Notes under the pieces: model-generated
Database searches by the model: none
Seen by the model: the letters and a program-made list of their open reading frames with translations, nothing else
What the model was told of the DNA's origin: nothing
Translations under genes and position numbers: made by a program
Origin: Acholoe squamosa
Taxonomy: Eukaryota > Annelida > Polychaeta > Phyllodocida > Polynoidae
Direction: 5' to 3'
NCBI GenBank assembly: GCA_949317995.1
Contig: OX439043.1
Location: 4,146,501 to 4,210,500 of the forward strand
DNA length: 64,000 nt
Shown: positions 52,187-64,000 of the stretch, piece by piece
Position numbering within the stretch: the stretch's first letter is position 1
Layout of the letters: every line of letters starts with the position of its first letter

Positions 52187-55100
52187 TAAAACTACTGCAC
52201 ACAACAACAATTGTTTATAAGTATCATAATCTTTTCACCTGTTTTGTGTAATAATGGCCAACCTAAAAGGTTATTACATATGAAAACAATTAGATATATG
52301 AGGCCGCTGAGAAAACAGATATATATGTGGCTGTGTTTAGCAGTCCCTCCTGGTCCTTACGGGAAATCTCCATTCGCCGATAGATGAAGGAGAATCACCT
52401 AGTCTGAACTAGTCTCTGCTATATGTAAGCCAGTAGGTCCTTGAGTCCCCACACTGATTATGATAGGAGAAAGCCACTGACCAAGTTGTGCCAATTTCCC
52501 CCAGATAAATGATAATATCTACAGCAGGTTTTGTCATTGAAGAAAGTCTAGAAGGGTCTCATACATTTGTTGCCATCATCTATACTCACAGTTGTAACAT
52601 GCAGCCTCCAGGCAACAATCCAATTATCAGAACCATTGCAAAATGTATAGATTTTACATATACTAGGGGAAGCTCTTAGTAACTCAAATAATATCACAAA
52701 CCAGGGAAATTATCATAACATATGTAACCAAATATCTATTCACTGCCAGGTAAAACGATTAAATCAAAAATAGAGCCCGAGGCCAGCAAGAGGTTTGAGA
52801 CATTATGGTGTTGTTATTATGCAAATGCAAAAACATCATGTAAGAAAAAGGAAAAATAATGAAAAGGCATCATCAGATAGTAACGATGACCCTGTGTCCT
52901 CCTACACAATGGCTTTTGTTTGGCTTCTTTCCAAGTGTACATGTTTATAACAAAGCTACTTTCCATTATAACCGCTCCTCCCCATTTCCCACTATGTCAC
53001 CTCCTCCCTCCCACAATGCTTACAACAATATGCTCATTCTAACCTTTTTCTATCATTTCTCTCCCATCAAAATCTCCTTCCATAAGACTTCATTAGCACT
53101 CCCACATGTTCAGGCTTCCACATGTTCAGGCTCCCACATGATTCATTTAGATTGCAAAGAGCAAAAAAGAAAATAAGAGTAAAATCAAAAACAGAGACAA
53201 AACAACCGATTTACATGTGCATGTCCTCAGGCTTCATAACCCAGTCTGTTTTTTGTACACTTTTGTACTTCCATCACCCTTCACTTCTTTCATTGATCTA
53301 CCCTCCCGCTTTAGCTCACCACCCTTTACCATATCCTTGATTTCTACTCCTGCCCTCCCTGAATCACCCTGCGCCCTCTGTCTGTTGTTAGTTTCCCACC
53401 TTCTGCACTTAGTGCGTGATGTGCACAGCTCTGTGGAAATCGCCAAAGTTACTTTTTTATCCAATTGCTCATTAAAGACACGCTTGCATTATCTGGGGCC
53501 TTGTATGTTGTGCAGAATATGGCCTAAGACTTCAGGTTAGCAATATTTCTTATAGAATAACAACATGCTACTTACCTAGGTTGATGTTATTGGATGGAAT
53601 TTCTTTCAAATGCCATTAGTTTCATTTTCTGATATGAATTACAGGATGTTGATGTGACACATGAATAGGCAGAACCTCTCCCAGGATGTATCCAAAAAGA
53701 GTTTCTTTTTATAAAGAATGGGTTAATAGGAGAAAACTATACAAGCCATTTACTACAGGTAAAAAGGTTCTGACTCTAACCTCCATATCCTTAATATCAA
53801 CTACATATTAAGGTGCAGGGATATCCATATAACCATTTTCAGTTTCAAAGTATCAATACTGCAGAAATGTCCCACTATCTTGTCACAAATGAAATACCAC
53901 TCCCACAGTATTGTGACGTTCCAAATTGGTTATAAAAATCATTATTATTCTAGATTATTTGATGAAATAATTTGGGCTTATAATCCCAAATTACGGGTTC
54001 TTGAAAATTATGTCAATATGCTGAATACCATTCTTGTTCCCCAATCTCTTGGTCCTTCAATGACAAAACACAGAGCAAAGTACATAATTCCCTCCTGTCA
54101 TCTTACCAGCTCCAGATGACACTGTCCAGACTGGTCAGCCATCTTGTGCAGGTGACCTCTGCTTTGACCTTATGGTGTTATCCAATTGCCGATCCTTAGT
54201 ATAAGGCATCATTGCTTGTTTCGGTAACCCTAGCAACAAGCACTGATAACAACCAGCAGTTATTACCCTGAAAGGTCTGCACTGAATGAAGGGACCAATC
54301 TCCTTGGTCAATAATGTATCCCGCCAGCTCATTTAATATTCTATAATGTGAAAGCCTGGATGATGGCTTATTTTCTGTTGTTTGAATATTAAGCAGTTAT
54401 CATTAACATGGCCCCAGAAGCTCATGTGCAGCCTTTAAAGTAATTGTGAAGAATGAGAAAGTTATGAGGAAGTAGGTGGGACAACGAGATTAGTGCCTTA
54501 GAGTTTAAATGACATACGCTTAACAATGTGGTCACTTTCAAGCTATGAGAAAGTAGGTGTGGTGGGGAGATTATGCCCTTGAGTTTACATGATGTAACGC
54601 TTCAGAGGGATAACTGCTCTGGTATATGTAATTTTCAGGTATGCTGAGAAAACCAAATTTAGTAACATTTCATCATTTTGTAATTCCTGTGACATCTAAG
54701 GCATGCCTCAACATTGTCATCAATTGAGAATTTCTTATGATTCATTTTTGTGTGTGACACATCACCAGGACACATTTTAAATCTTGTTTTAATGGGAAAC
54801 AGCTAACACATAAGCTCTGTCAAAACCATTTGTAGGCAGGCTTGCTTCATTTTCCCATGAATATATAAATTGTCTCTCAGGGGTCAAAGTATAGTCATTA
54901 ATTCTGGCAAGGTGTGGTTTTGGGCATTGGCTCAAATAGATGCATTGACACCACATGGATATCTGTAGAAGAGGAATCTAAATCATGCAAATATCGATTC
55001 ATGGGACATTTACAAAGGTTTTAGCTCGTTTGGTTTCCAGGGATATTGCTTAGTATCCATCATCCTTCTTTATCTAAATAAAACTGAATTAATTTAATCT
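52187..55100. repeat. Dispersed repeat family I, copy E (distal part)
   Basis: It matches copies A, B and D in order (TTTATAACAAAGCTACTTTCC near 52,950; CCAGATGACACTGTCCAGAC near 54,113; AACCTGGATG-like block near 54,355). It provides the empty site for the MITE at 36,870. No gene is seen. Confidence 0.55.
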
Positions 55101-56600
55101 CAATGAACTCGTCAGTGCAGATAATGATAATCCATTCATTGATTATTAGTGAATTGGTGATGTATAAAATTGTGACGACAGCTAAGATTTATCTTCATGT
55201 TTTTCTTTGAGCACACACATAAAACATACCTTCAATCTCATACACTGAACCAATGCCTTTAACTGTTCAGGACGACAGAAATATATCTCAAGTTTGATGC
55301 TGAGATGATGGCAACAAATTGAGCATGTAAAGGATAGGTTTCCACAATCCTATACTAATCTGATGCCAAAAGATAACATTAGGCCATCCATTGTGTTGCT
55401 TTTTGGCAAATATTAAAATTTGAACCCATGGTAAGAATATTAAACGATAATTCAAAAGTCCCAACAGCAGTCCTGATATCCATGTGCACTGTCCCTCATC
55501 AATCACCTGGGCTGCACTAATCCCTAACCCCCACCCGGGTGTGTTTTCCATGACCCCCCCCCCCTAACATTTTGAGGTGTATAGGTGAAGGATTACTGGT
55601 ATTGGGTACACTTCATTGAACAGCCTGAATACCCTGCTCCGTTTGCTCTATAAGGTACTATTGACACCACCAGTTGACCATATAAAGAAGTCTACAACCC
55701 CTGCCTGCCTCTGACTGCCTATCACATGGGGCCACATGCTCCGCTGTACAAGGCCCTACAAAGTCCCTATGATAAATAGCCTTGGCTAAAGATTCTAGGA
55801 TGTCAAATATCCAAGAGTATCAGAGGCGTAGGAAGCAAATCTTCATGGGGGGGGCCACCACAGCCACCATAAATTGTCAGCTTGAGCGCGCTGGTGTTGA
55901 TGCATAACTGTATTGGATATATATAAAAGAATACTCCTTGATGACTTATCTTTAAACAAATCTGCTGTTTTCCCTATTTTAATTACATATTTGTCCAATT
56001 TTAGTGCTGAGCTGTGGGAATCTTGTACATTTTATAAGGGGGCTTGACTCATATCTGGGGGGGGGCCAGACATATTCAGGCCCCACCTGCTCTGTGATTG
56101 GGGGGGGGGGCCGGGCCCCCTGGCCCCCACTTTTCCTACGCTCCTGAGTATCTAAGCATATCCTAAATTCCCTTGTATCCTTCTTTTTTTTAATGATATT
56201 AACCTGTATACAGAAAACATGTATTTACATTTTACCACTCGAGTGAGTGTGGGAAAAAACAACTTGGGCCCAAGAGTATGAAAATAACAATCACCCTTCT
56301 ATCATTCTTTTTTTGAGTTTTCCTTATTTAAATTTCTACTTCCTATCATTCTTTCCTTTAGATTTTGTTTGTTTGGCCTTTCTGGTTTGATATCTTTGGT
56401 CTGACCTCTCCTTCCTTCCATCCTTCCTTCCTTTTCCACCTTGTATCTTCTCACCAAGATATGCTTTGATAGTTCTAGGATTAAAGGATCAGTTCTAGTG
56501 ATGGCACAGGGTAGGATTAGTCCTCTCACAATCAGAATATCCTGTAACATCTATTTACTGTGACAAAAAGAAGATTATACAAAATGTGTCAGTAATTCTT
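55101..56600. repeat. Repeat family II, copy 1
   Basis: It shares blocks with 57,170-58,620 and 59,490-60,720: the CCTGAATACCCTGCTC stretch, CACATGGGGCCACATG, and a TTTGGTTTGATATCTTTGGTCTGA-like pyrimidine-rich block. It is non-coding, with one nested MITE. Confidence 0.5.
55822..56145. mobile_element. MITE with AGAGGCGTAGGAAG termini
   Basis: It starts AGAGGCGTAGGAAG and ends CTTTTCCTACGCTCCT. GAGTATC flanks both sides (55,815-55,821 and 56,146-56,152). The long G runs inside (near 55,850, 56,058 and 56,100) are typical of a hAT-like group. The 7-bp duplication is one short of the usual 8. Confidence 0.75.
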
Positions 56601-56907
56601 TTTTTCTGAACATGGAAAGTTACATCCTCCAGCAGGTGGCTACACATGGATGACCAAACAGCCTAGAAGCACCATTCTGACACTGAAGGTTTGCTTTTGC
56701 AGCCGGAGGCAGGGATTAAATTATAATCATCTACCACTGAATGTTATCTAGATGGTTATCTGCTAATGGCAGACAAATACCAACTTTTGGATGTAGTCAC
56801 TTGGAAGTTACATCTGACTAATGGGAGGGGTGACTATTATGTTTGTCAATTTTAGTTAATTGCTTGTTGCATTTACAAAGCTGTTCACAGGAGAGCCAGT
56901 TATCTCT

Positions 56908-57170
56908 GGAGGCCATTTCTTGACACACTACGACTGCTGTCCTTTAAATCGTAGTGAGAACCTAATAATTTGGCCATAACAGTACCATGCACTAGTAGTC
57001 CCTCATGTCTGCACCAGTACGACTGCCCTACTAAACCTTATGTAATTACTGCATAGCTGCTAATTGTAGCGAGCAGTCGTAGGGCAGTTCCTACGATAGC
57101 CTGGCTTATTCTTGGCATTTTTAAATCGTAGTGGCTGTGTGCAGTCGTAGTACATTGAGAAATGGCCTCC
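56908..57170. mobile_element. MITE with GGAGGCCATTTCT termini, copy 3
   Basis: Framed by GGAGGCCATTTCTTGACA and TGAGAAATGGCCTCC. The interior has repeated CTACGACTG / CAGTCGTAG motifs in both orientations. The uninterrupted relative near 59,790 (TTACCTCTGAAATCTTTACT) is an empty site. Confidence 0.78.
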
Positions 57171-57592
57171 TGAGATTTGTATTCCATCATGGACCGTTGC
57201 AGCTGGGAGACAAGAATAACCCTTTAGTGGATACAAACCTGATGATTCAATTCAGGTTAAGCCTTTTTTGGGGATCACACAACACTAACAAAGTGATGTC
57301 AATAACGGGGAGACATTATCATTTCAATCAACTGAGGCTACACACAGTGCATCTGCTGTTCACTGCTATGGAATCACGGTAGTTCATGCTTCAGTTCTAC
57401 AAAGATCCCTGCTAGATTCAACAGTTATTTCCTGTGGTGTGCGCTAATCCTTATAATCCCCCCCCCCCACTGTTGGCCATGATCCACTCTACCTACTATT
57501 CTGGGGTGTTTGGATGAAGGATTGCCTGTACTATGTCACCTACATAGAGAACCCTGAAAACCCTGCTCTGTACCTCTATATATGGTATTACA

Positions 57593-57944
57593 GGAGGGTC
57601 TTGCTCCTATAGTAAAAGGAAGAGCTGGCTAAAAATTTCCTTGTTTCCAGTCCTTTCTTTTCATTTAGCTTTAACTTGTCCCTTTTGTTGCTCACAAGTG
57701 GTCATTCAAAAACGGTGCTAAAAAAGGGGGATTTGAGTAGGTACCTAGTTGTGAGAAGTCAGTATAATAAACTTTAGAGCGTGTGACATGAGTAGGTACC
57801 TGGAAGTGCAACTCTCTCTATTTTAAACAAGGCAGGTGTCTATTCAGACTAATGTGGTGAGTGCAAGTACTTAGGTGAAGCAGTGCACGACTTGTTTAAG
57901 AGGGCACATACTCACAGCTCTTTTTACTATAGGAGCAACACGCT
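57593..57944. mobile_element. MITE with GGAGGGT-CTTGCTCC termini, copy 2
   Basis: The reverse counterpart of the element at 225-586; its right terminus is eroded (CACGCTAC instead of CACCCTCC). Family II sequence continues on both sides. Confidence 0.75.
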
Positions 57945-58716
57945 ACTGGCACCTTGTTCACCATATAAGAAGTTAGAAAGCAGTCTGAGGCCCTTGACTA
58001 CCTCTACCTGCCTCTCACATGGGACCACATGGTGTGGTATACAGGGCCGTGTAATAGCCTTGTTCAAATACCTACAGATTGATGTAGCAAGTGGCAAAAA
58101 CAGTTATGAACAACTCATTCCTTCTGATTTCTTTTGGTTTTCCTATTTCAATTTCTGCTAAGCCTCTATTGGGTGATTTGCTAAATTGAGGCGTTACTCA
58201 AGTCAAAATTTCTATGTACTATCCTTCTTTCTGATTTTGATTGACCGTTTTGGTTTTATATTTTTTGTCTGATCTTTCAGACCACTCCCCACCTTTGACT
58301 TTCTTCGTCTTGATAGGATTTGTCTACCCTTTGCCATCACTGTGGGATAGCTTACAGTGACAGCACAGGGTAGGATTGCACTGTACAAAATGTCATTGAA
58401 ATCATGACAGAATCCTCGTTTCAAATTTGTCAGAGATCATTGTTACTTTCACAGACAGACTACTTGTACATTTAAGTACAACTGTACTGCCACCTGGGGC
58501 TTCTTGTAAAAACTACACTGGTTCAATGCTATACAATTATGGTGGTCCACGGTGCAGTTTTACAAGGATCCCTGATATATTCAACAGTCCTCCTGCAATC
58601 ATCCTGTAACATTAACTTACTGCGATGAAAAGAGGATTATACAAAATGAGCTGGGAGAACATGAGATTGAGGAAAGAAGTAGGCGGGTAAACGAGACCCA
58701 TGTGACAGGATCTGCG

Positions 58717-58755
58717 AAAAGGGACCTTATTTCAGGAGGGAATAAGGTCCCTTTT
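58717..58755. repeat. Perfect short hairpin
   Basis: AAAAGGGACCTTATT at 58,717-58,731 pairs with AATAAGGTCCCTTTT at 58,741-58,755 around a 9-base loop. Purpose unknown. Confidence 0.85.
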
Positions 58756-59490
58756 CCCAGTGCAGGTCACTTATAAAGGAGTGTGTTATCTGTGACTGAG
58801 TATCATAAGGGAATAACTACATAGATAACATCAGGTGCAGGGTTTTTCTCAGCTAGTCTCTGTACAGTCAGTCAGCACTATTTATCTTCTGAACGCACTA
58901 ACGCTGCTCCCCATACCCTCTCTATTGTACTTCTTTTTTTTAAAAGTTTGATGATTTGCAAGTAAACTTACCAGGGATGCATTCAATTGTTTTTCATTAT
59001 TTTTTTTCCTGACAAAAATAATCTTGAGGTATTCTGTCTTGCCAAAATCAATTTGAACCTTTGGAATGATAAAATATGCAGGACCGAATGACCTGTGAGG
59101 GAAAAGCTTTTTTTTAGAATGCATTCATCATGGACAGCGTTGGACATGATAGATGGATGCCCTAGCGGCCCATAATGGGTTCAGCGATCAACAACCATTA
59201 CACTTCAACATTGGGCAGAGGTGGAAATCTGATGTTTATCGCAGAAATTGAGCATCGAAACCCAATTAAGTAATCTTTCCATGAACTCACACTGAAAGAG
59301 AAACACCTGGTTTCAGTCATAGGCAGAGTTGTGTTATAGATGAGATCAGATAATGAGGAATCAGCAGCATTCTAGTCAATGAGATATAAAACATTATCAT
59401 TTATCACTCATGAATAATACTGTCACAGTTAGGAAATTAGCCTCTGTGCGTCAGAATTAAGGATGTATAATTTACTGGGTGTGTAATCCA

Positions 59491-60760
59491 GTGGAATTTT
59501 ACATCCTCCAGCAGTTACTTACGCATGGATGATCAGAGTTATACTCTAGAACAACATTCTGACATTGGAGGTTTGTAGCAAGCAGCTGGAGGCAGGGATT
59601 GAATTATAATCATCATCCTACCACTGAATGTTATCTAGATACAAATCTGCTAATGGAAGACAAATACCAGCTATTGCATTAAGGCATTAGATTTTTAGAA
59701 TTGACTAATGGGAGGGAGTGTTCATGCTGTCAATTTCAGTTTATCACTTGATGCATTTACAAAGCTTTTCAAATGAGAGTGTGTTACCTCTGAAATCTTT
59801 ACTTCAACATGGATCATAAGAGGTAGGATTTTACTGATTTGATCTGCCTTAACCCTCAAATGATCACAAACCTGATAATCAAATTCAGCTTTGCTTTATT
59901 TTTTATTTTTTGGAAACACCATCCCTGTATCAGGGCTACATACACCATGATCATTGTATCAACACCATTGATCATCAGTAAACAATCTCACTGAAAACCT
60001 GAGAAGCCCAAAACTCGTCAGTGCAGACGACGTTAAGTCCTCAGGTTGACAATACCTAAATCTACAGCTTTAGGTCGTCAAAATGGCTACTTTAGGTCGT
60101 CATCCTGACCACTTAAGTCGTCAGTATGACGACTTTGTATTGTCAGTATGACATGTTTAGGTTGTCATTTGACCTTGACTACTCTAAACTCGGCAGTATT
60201 GACGAGTTTTAGGCGGCGGCAGGTTTTCTGTGTGGGTACCAACTCAATTGTGTAATTCGAAAGTCCAATTGAAAAAGAGAGATCAGACCTAAATAAGCCT
60301 TTGTGTTATGCAACCCAGAACACAATGACCTTCTTTTTTTTTGTCTAATCCAGGTTTTTGTTATGCCACACAATGTCCTAGTTAGAACTGAGTTCTGGCA
60401 GCTCAGCACACTTGTATTAGGTTTCAGTATGGACAAAGTCTGTAACATTGCCAGGCACAAATTTTTATATCAATGACCTCGCCCTGCTGCTCCCGACATC
60501 CTGAGGTGTGTCTGAGGGTTAAGGATAAATTGGTATTGGGTACACTCTGTCATCAGCCTGAATACCCTGCCTAGTAACCTCAATAAGGTAAGTAATACTG
60601 ACAACATACTGGCCATATAAACAGATGGTATAAAGAAGTTGACTCTCCCTGCCCATCACATGGGGTCACATGTTCTCCTATAGGGGGTGTTTTATAGGTT
60701 CATGATGTATGGGATCAGACTTTGACAAAATTAAACTTCCAGTTCCAAATCCCCAGCCTC
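59491..60760. repeat. Repeat family II, copy 3
   Basis: It aligns with copies 1 and 2 over the TACATCCTCCAGCAG and CCTGAATACCCTGCC blocks. A MITE is nested at 59,989. No gene is seen. Confidence 0.5.
59989..60232. mobile_element. MITE with an internal TTTAGGTCGTCA array
   Basis: Left CACTGAAAACCTG...AAAACTCGTCA is mirrored at the right by TGACGAGTTTTAGG...CAGGTTTTCTGTG. Between them, five to six variants of TTTAGGTCGTCA or TTAAGTCGTCAGTATGAC are spaced about 20 bp apart. It is non-coding. Confidence 0.75.
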
Positions 60761-61713
60761 CATGGTGAGGTCATGCTACTATTGATATCGTAAAACCACA
60801 TAGATATATGCTCAAGCACATAAGGATTTGGAGCTCCTATGGGTTGGTGGTTTGTGACTGTACATAACGGTACACATGACAGTATATAAAACACTAATCC
60901 TTGTGGGTGAGAGATATCCAGAAAGGAACAGAAATATGAGGATATTAAGTGTTGTGATAACTTGGTATAGTCTAGAGAAATGAGGGCAAGAAGTATGAAG
61001 ACTCACACAGGGGTTTTGTTTTGTCCTTAAAAGATCTATAAACAGACTGCCATGTCATTTGAAAAAGGTCATTTAATTCCATATAGCCCAGTGTTGGACT
61101 CAGCTAAGTAGGAAGAAATGAACTATTGTGGTTCTGAGTATTTTTAGGCATGGGACTCGGACTCACCGCCCAGTCTAACCCTTTGTTGTTGTTTATATTC
61201 TGCCCCAGACCTCTCCATCTCATGGCCCCCTGTCTGTCATTTACCTAGCAGAGTCTGGTGAGGAGCTTTTGCCTCTGCTACATGCTGCCTTTATCTTATT
61301 GCTGATTTAAATGATTGTTTCAGTGCAATATGAAACAATGAGTTCAAAGAAGAAAGTATGTCTAAAGTAAGTTACCTCACCTGACCAATTCTTTTCCTCA
61401 GTGCTAAATTAAAATTAGTAATGTTTGGGTGATGTATAAGTAATTCTGGTTTTGAGACTTCGATAGAGGCAAAAATATGTAAAAATAAACCAAATAAACA
61501 ACAAAAGGACATTTGACTTACCTACCCTATTTCTTTTCAGATATAAATCTACTTGAAACCACCATTGTCATCTTCATTTCTCTACCCAGTACCATTTCTA
61601 CCAACCCTTTGATTATTCATGCACAGTTCCTGTTGCTCTTTCCGCTTGGTCGTGTGGCTCTTAAGTGTGAGCTGCTTTACAATGATGAATCGGGTTATTT
61701 CCCCGATACAGTG
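60761..61713. other. No gene seen
   Basis: AT-rich sequence with no convincing frame, splice pattern or repeat that I could place. It is possibly unique DNA or a strongly decayed repeat. Confidence 0.4.
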
Positions 61714-61878
61714 CAGTGGTGGGTTTAGATTGAATGTGGGGGAGTGTACTGCCTCCTTGATGTCTACAGATAGGACTTTATCTAGTTATTTTATACATGA
61801 AATAGTCCTCAGAATTTGGGGTGTGTCCCCTCCTATTGGTTGCGCCCCCACCTTTTCCAAATCCTGGATCCGCCGCTG
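61714..61878. mobile_element. hAT-like MITE, copy 3
   Basis: It starts CAGTGGTGGGTTTAG and ends CCTGGATCCGCCGCTG. Flanks ATACAGTG and ATACATCA are a decayed 8-bp duplication. Confidence 0.7.
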
Positions 61879-62989
61879 ATACATCAGTCGCTATTTAGGT
61901 GGCGGTGTACTCGGTAGCTGTATGCACAAATTTACCCTCAGTCTCTTATCAGTCTGATAGCATAAAATGAGTGCTGCTTAAATAATCATATATGTAGATT
62001 TCCTGGTTAGGATAAGAGAGGGCTGATTAACTGGATAAAACACTCCTATAAAAAAAGTAACATTCTTAATACAGCACACTTGAGTTTCTCCTCCTCTTGA
62101 AGACTGACAGTAAAATGCTTGATTTTATGTAGATTTTCCTGGTTAGGATAAGAGAGGGCTGATTAACTGTATTTGATGATACTTTTTAGACACCATGATG
62201 TAACATTTCCTATTTCATTCCCCAATACAATTCTCATAGTTCATAAGCTTCCTCTTGAACATTGGCAGTACATGTGGATATACTAAAAGGTAGCTCAGGG
62301 CCTCCCTGGATCCATAAAACTGGGCATTGACACAGTTTTAAGACACCTTGCTCACTTGCTTACTTGCATCCTGTCTTCCTTCCTTCTTTATAAGTTCCCC
62401 CATATTGCAGCACATAGTGCTCTTGTATACAGGATGATTCTGTTTGGCCTAAAATGGTGTCACCTCAATACAATACTTACGACTTTTCAACACTTAAAAT
62501 AGCTTAGCAATCAGATTATCCTATAATACCCACCTGATATTGCCAGCAGGAGATAGCACAAAATGAGTTTGGATGGTTTCTAATAAAAGGGAGAGGAGTA
62601 TGTAGATGGAGGAAACCTTAAATAGATAAATCTATTTAGCAGAGTGTCACTGAACATCATACTAAGTTTGCTCATATGTGATATGACCCGGAGGTCCCTG
62701 ATAAACCTGGCTTATTTGTATTATTAATGTGAGACCCATGGACACACTTACACATGCACATACCGCATTGGTCACCCCCCCCCCCCTGTGCACTCTACAC
62801 AAGTTTATTATATGAAAACTAGCTTTGATAGGGTTTTCAGTAATATTTGAATTAAGAATACTTCCCCAGGATTAATTCAAACCTCATGCTTTTAAAATGC
62901 ACCCTATTACCTAATATATACTATTGCCAAAGTATTGATGATCAGCTCCAGTTGAAGACAAATGATTGCGGCTGTAGGGAGTGCCCCAT
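61879..62989. other. No gene seen; one short duplication
   Basis: CTGGTTAGGATAAGAGAGGG with following GCTGATTAACTG occurs near 62,002 and again near 62,139, a direct duplication about 135 bp apart. Otherwise no structure is noted. Confidence 0.45.
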
Positions 62990-63215
62990 TACCCAGCAAA
63001 TTGTCGTCATCTGTTGCCATGATTGGTCAGCAATGGTGACTCCTTTTTGAGTGCTAACTCATTCCGTCATCTTTTGCCACTGTGTGTTAGACTCACGTGG
63101 CATAGCAATTGCTATTGCTGGTGATCTTGTGCTATAACGACGTCGTGTTCCATCTAGCAACATGTGTGAGCCACTTCACACAGGTTGACGAGGACTCACG
63201 ACAATTTGCTGGGTA
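62990..63215. mobile_element. Intact MITE with 18-bp perfect termini
   Basis: TACCCAGCAAATTGTCGT and its exact complement bound 226 bp. With TA as the likely target duplication the element proper begins CCCAGCAA. The interior is non-coding and matches the truncated inverted copy at 7,843-8,036. Its first bases resemble the 962-bp element at 6,423. Confidence 0.88.
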
Positions 63216-64000
63216 GGTTATCAGGAGTTGGTAGTCAAAGATATCTCACTGCAATGGTTATTACTTTAGAGACACAGGGGACTGATATGAAATATATCGG
63301 TAACATTTAAACCTCCAGAGACTATAACAAAGTGTACAGTCGGATGCTGACATAGTACTTTTCATGAAGGCTACATAGGATATTAGTGTACTTTAGCCCT
63401 TACAACAACTGACCTACTGCACACAACAACAGCAACAACAACAACAGTAGCAACAACAAGAGCAACAACAACAGCTACAACAACAAGAGCAACAACAACA
63501 ACAACAACTGTACCGTAAGTATTACCTTTCTACCTGTTTTGTATAATGAGCAACCATTGTTCCCAACCCAAGAGCCTATAACAGATGAAATCAATTAGAT
63601 GCGTGAAATTGCTGAGAAAACAGATAATATGTGGCTTTGGTACCACTCCTCCCTGATCTGATAAGGCTGATAAATGAAGGAGAATCATCTAGTCAGAACT
63701 AGTCTCTACTATATGTACGTCAGTAGATCCCTGAGTGCCTCCACTGATTATGATAAAGGGGAAAGTTGCCCCCGTGTGGAATATAATCCTACAGCATGTG
63801 AAACATTGAAGCAACTCCTAGTTTTTAACCTCTGCACCAGGACAGCCACTGGGGAATCATGCCAAACTCCCTAGATAAATGATAATATCTACAGCAAAGT
63901 TTTGTTACTAGAAAAATGTCTAGAAGAGCCTCATATATTTGGTGCCTCCATGCAACAATCCAATCCTCAGAACCATTATAGAATGTACAAATTCTACATA
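63216..64000. repeat. Dispersed repeat family I, copy F (cut by the window edge)
   Basis: It resumes at the GGAGTTGGTAGTCAAAG and GACACAGGGGACTGATATG blocks and follows copy A through TCTAGAAGAGCCTCATAT. A CAA/CAACAG microsatellite lies at 63,421-63,512. No gene is seen. Confidence 0.55.

Larger units (their letters stand above)
56601..59490. repeat. Repeat family II, copy 2, with nested MITEs
   Basis: The TACATCCTCCAGCAGGTGGC block near 56,624 recurs at 59,503. The remainder parallels copy 1. Two MITEs and one hairpin are nested within it. ORFs at 57,131 and 57,883 are not conserved in the other copies. Confidence 0.5.

Overview
The window is eukaryotic, almost certainly from a metazoan and most likely a marine invertebrate. 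It is intron-containing, AT-leaning and packed with transposable elements. It holds a Polinton/Maverick relic, an env-bearing Ty3/gypsy retroelement, many MITEs and diverged multi-kb dispersed repeats. I see no ordinary host gene and no bacterial features. The species cannot be named from the sequence alone.

Layout. (1) 1-10,360: diverged copies of a long non-coding dispersed repeat (family I), carrying several MITEs and a non-LTR reverse-transcriptase fragment. (2) 10,361-33,736: a decayed Polinton/Maverick. Its protein-primed DNA polymerase gene (minus strand) is split by a 16.1-kb retroelement. (3) 11,082-27,193: the retroelement, on the minus strand, with two 1,350-bp LTRs differing by one base as read, a 4-bp target duplication (AGTT), open gag, pol and env frames, and an unrecognised ORF on the opposite strand near the 3' LTR. 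(4) 27,194-33,736: the rest of the Polinton, with polB blocks, a broken integrase and a capsid-like fragment. (5) 33,737-34,745: hairpins, a foldback and a tRNA-Gly-like sequence. (6) 34,745-40,298: another family I stretch. It appears to continue the copy interrupted at 10,360, so about 24 kb was inserted there. (7) 40,303-50,411: a 10.1-kb DNA transposon that I could not assign to a named superfamily. (8) 50,260-51,981: a perfect 861-bp tandem duplication covering its right end. (9) 51,982-64,000: more family I and family II repeats with MITEs.

The strongest candidate for something undescribed is the 10.1-kb transposon. It has 11-bp perfect termini (GGGTCAATATC) flanked by ATAC, and many copies of a motif close to TTACGGGCGTTTGC spread through both flanks. 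Its single minus-strand gene has eight coding exons by my splice-site reading. Every junction keeps frame and the long product is 1,356 aa. The last exon carries a DDE-like core (DFAQNW, WTDSPSSQYRN, NHGKGPCDG) and a C-terminal SH3/Tudor-like module. An alternative terminal exon in the same phase would give a 453-aa protein without the catalytic part, a possible built-in regulator.

The retroelement looks recent and complete. Gag lacks a zinc knuckle, Pol has PR-RT-RNaseH-INT in Ty3/gypsy order, and Env has the layout of baculovirus F/errantivirus envelope proteins. The opposite-strand ORF is preceded by a plausible intron, a layout that recalls antisense genes of some retroviruses.
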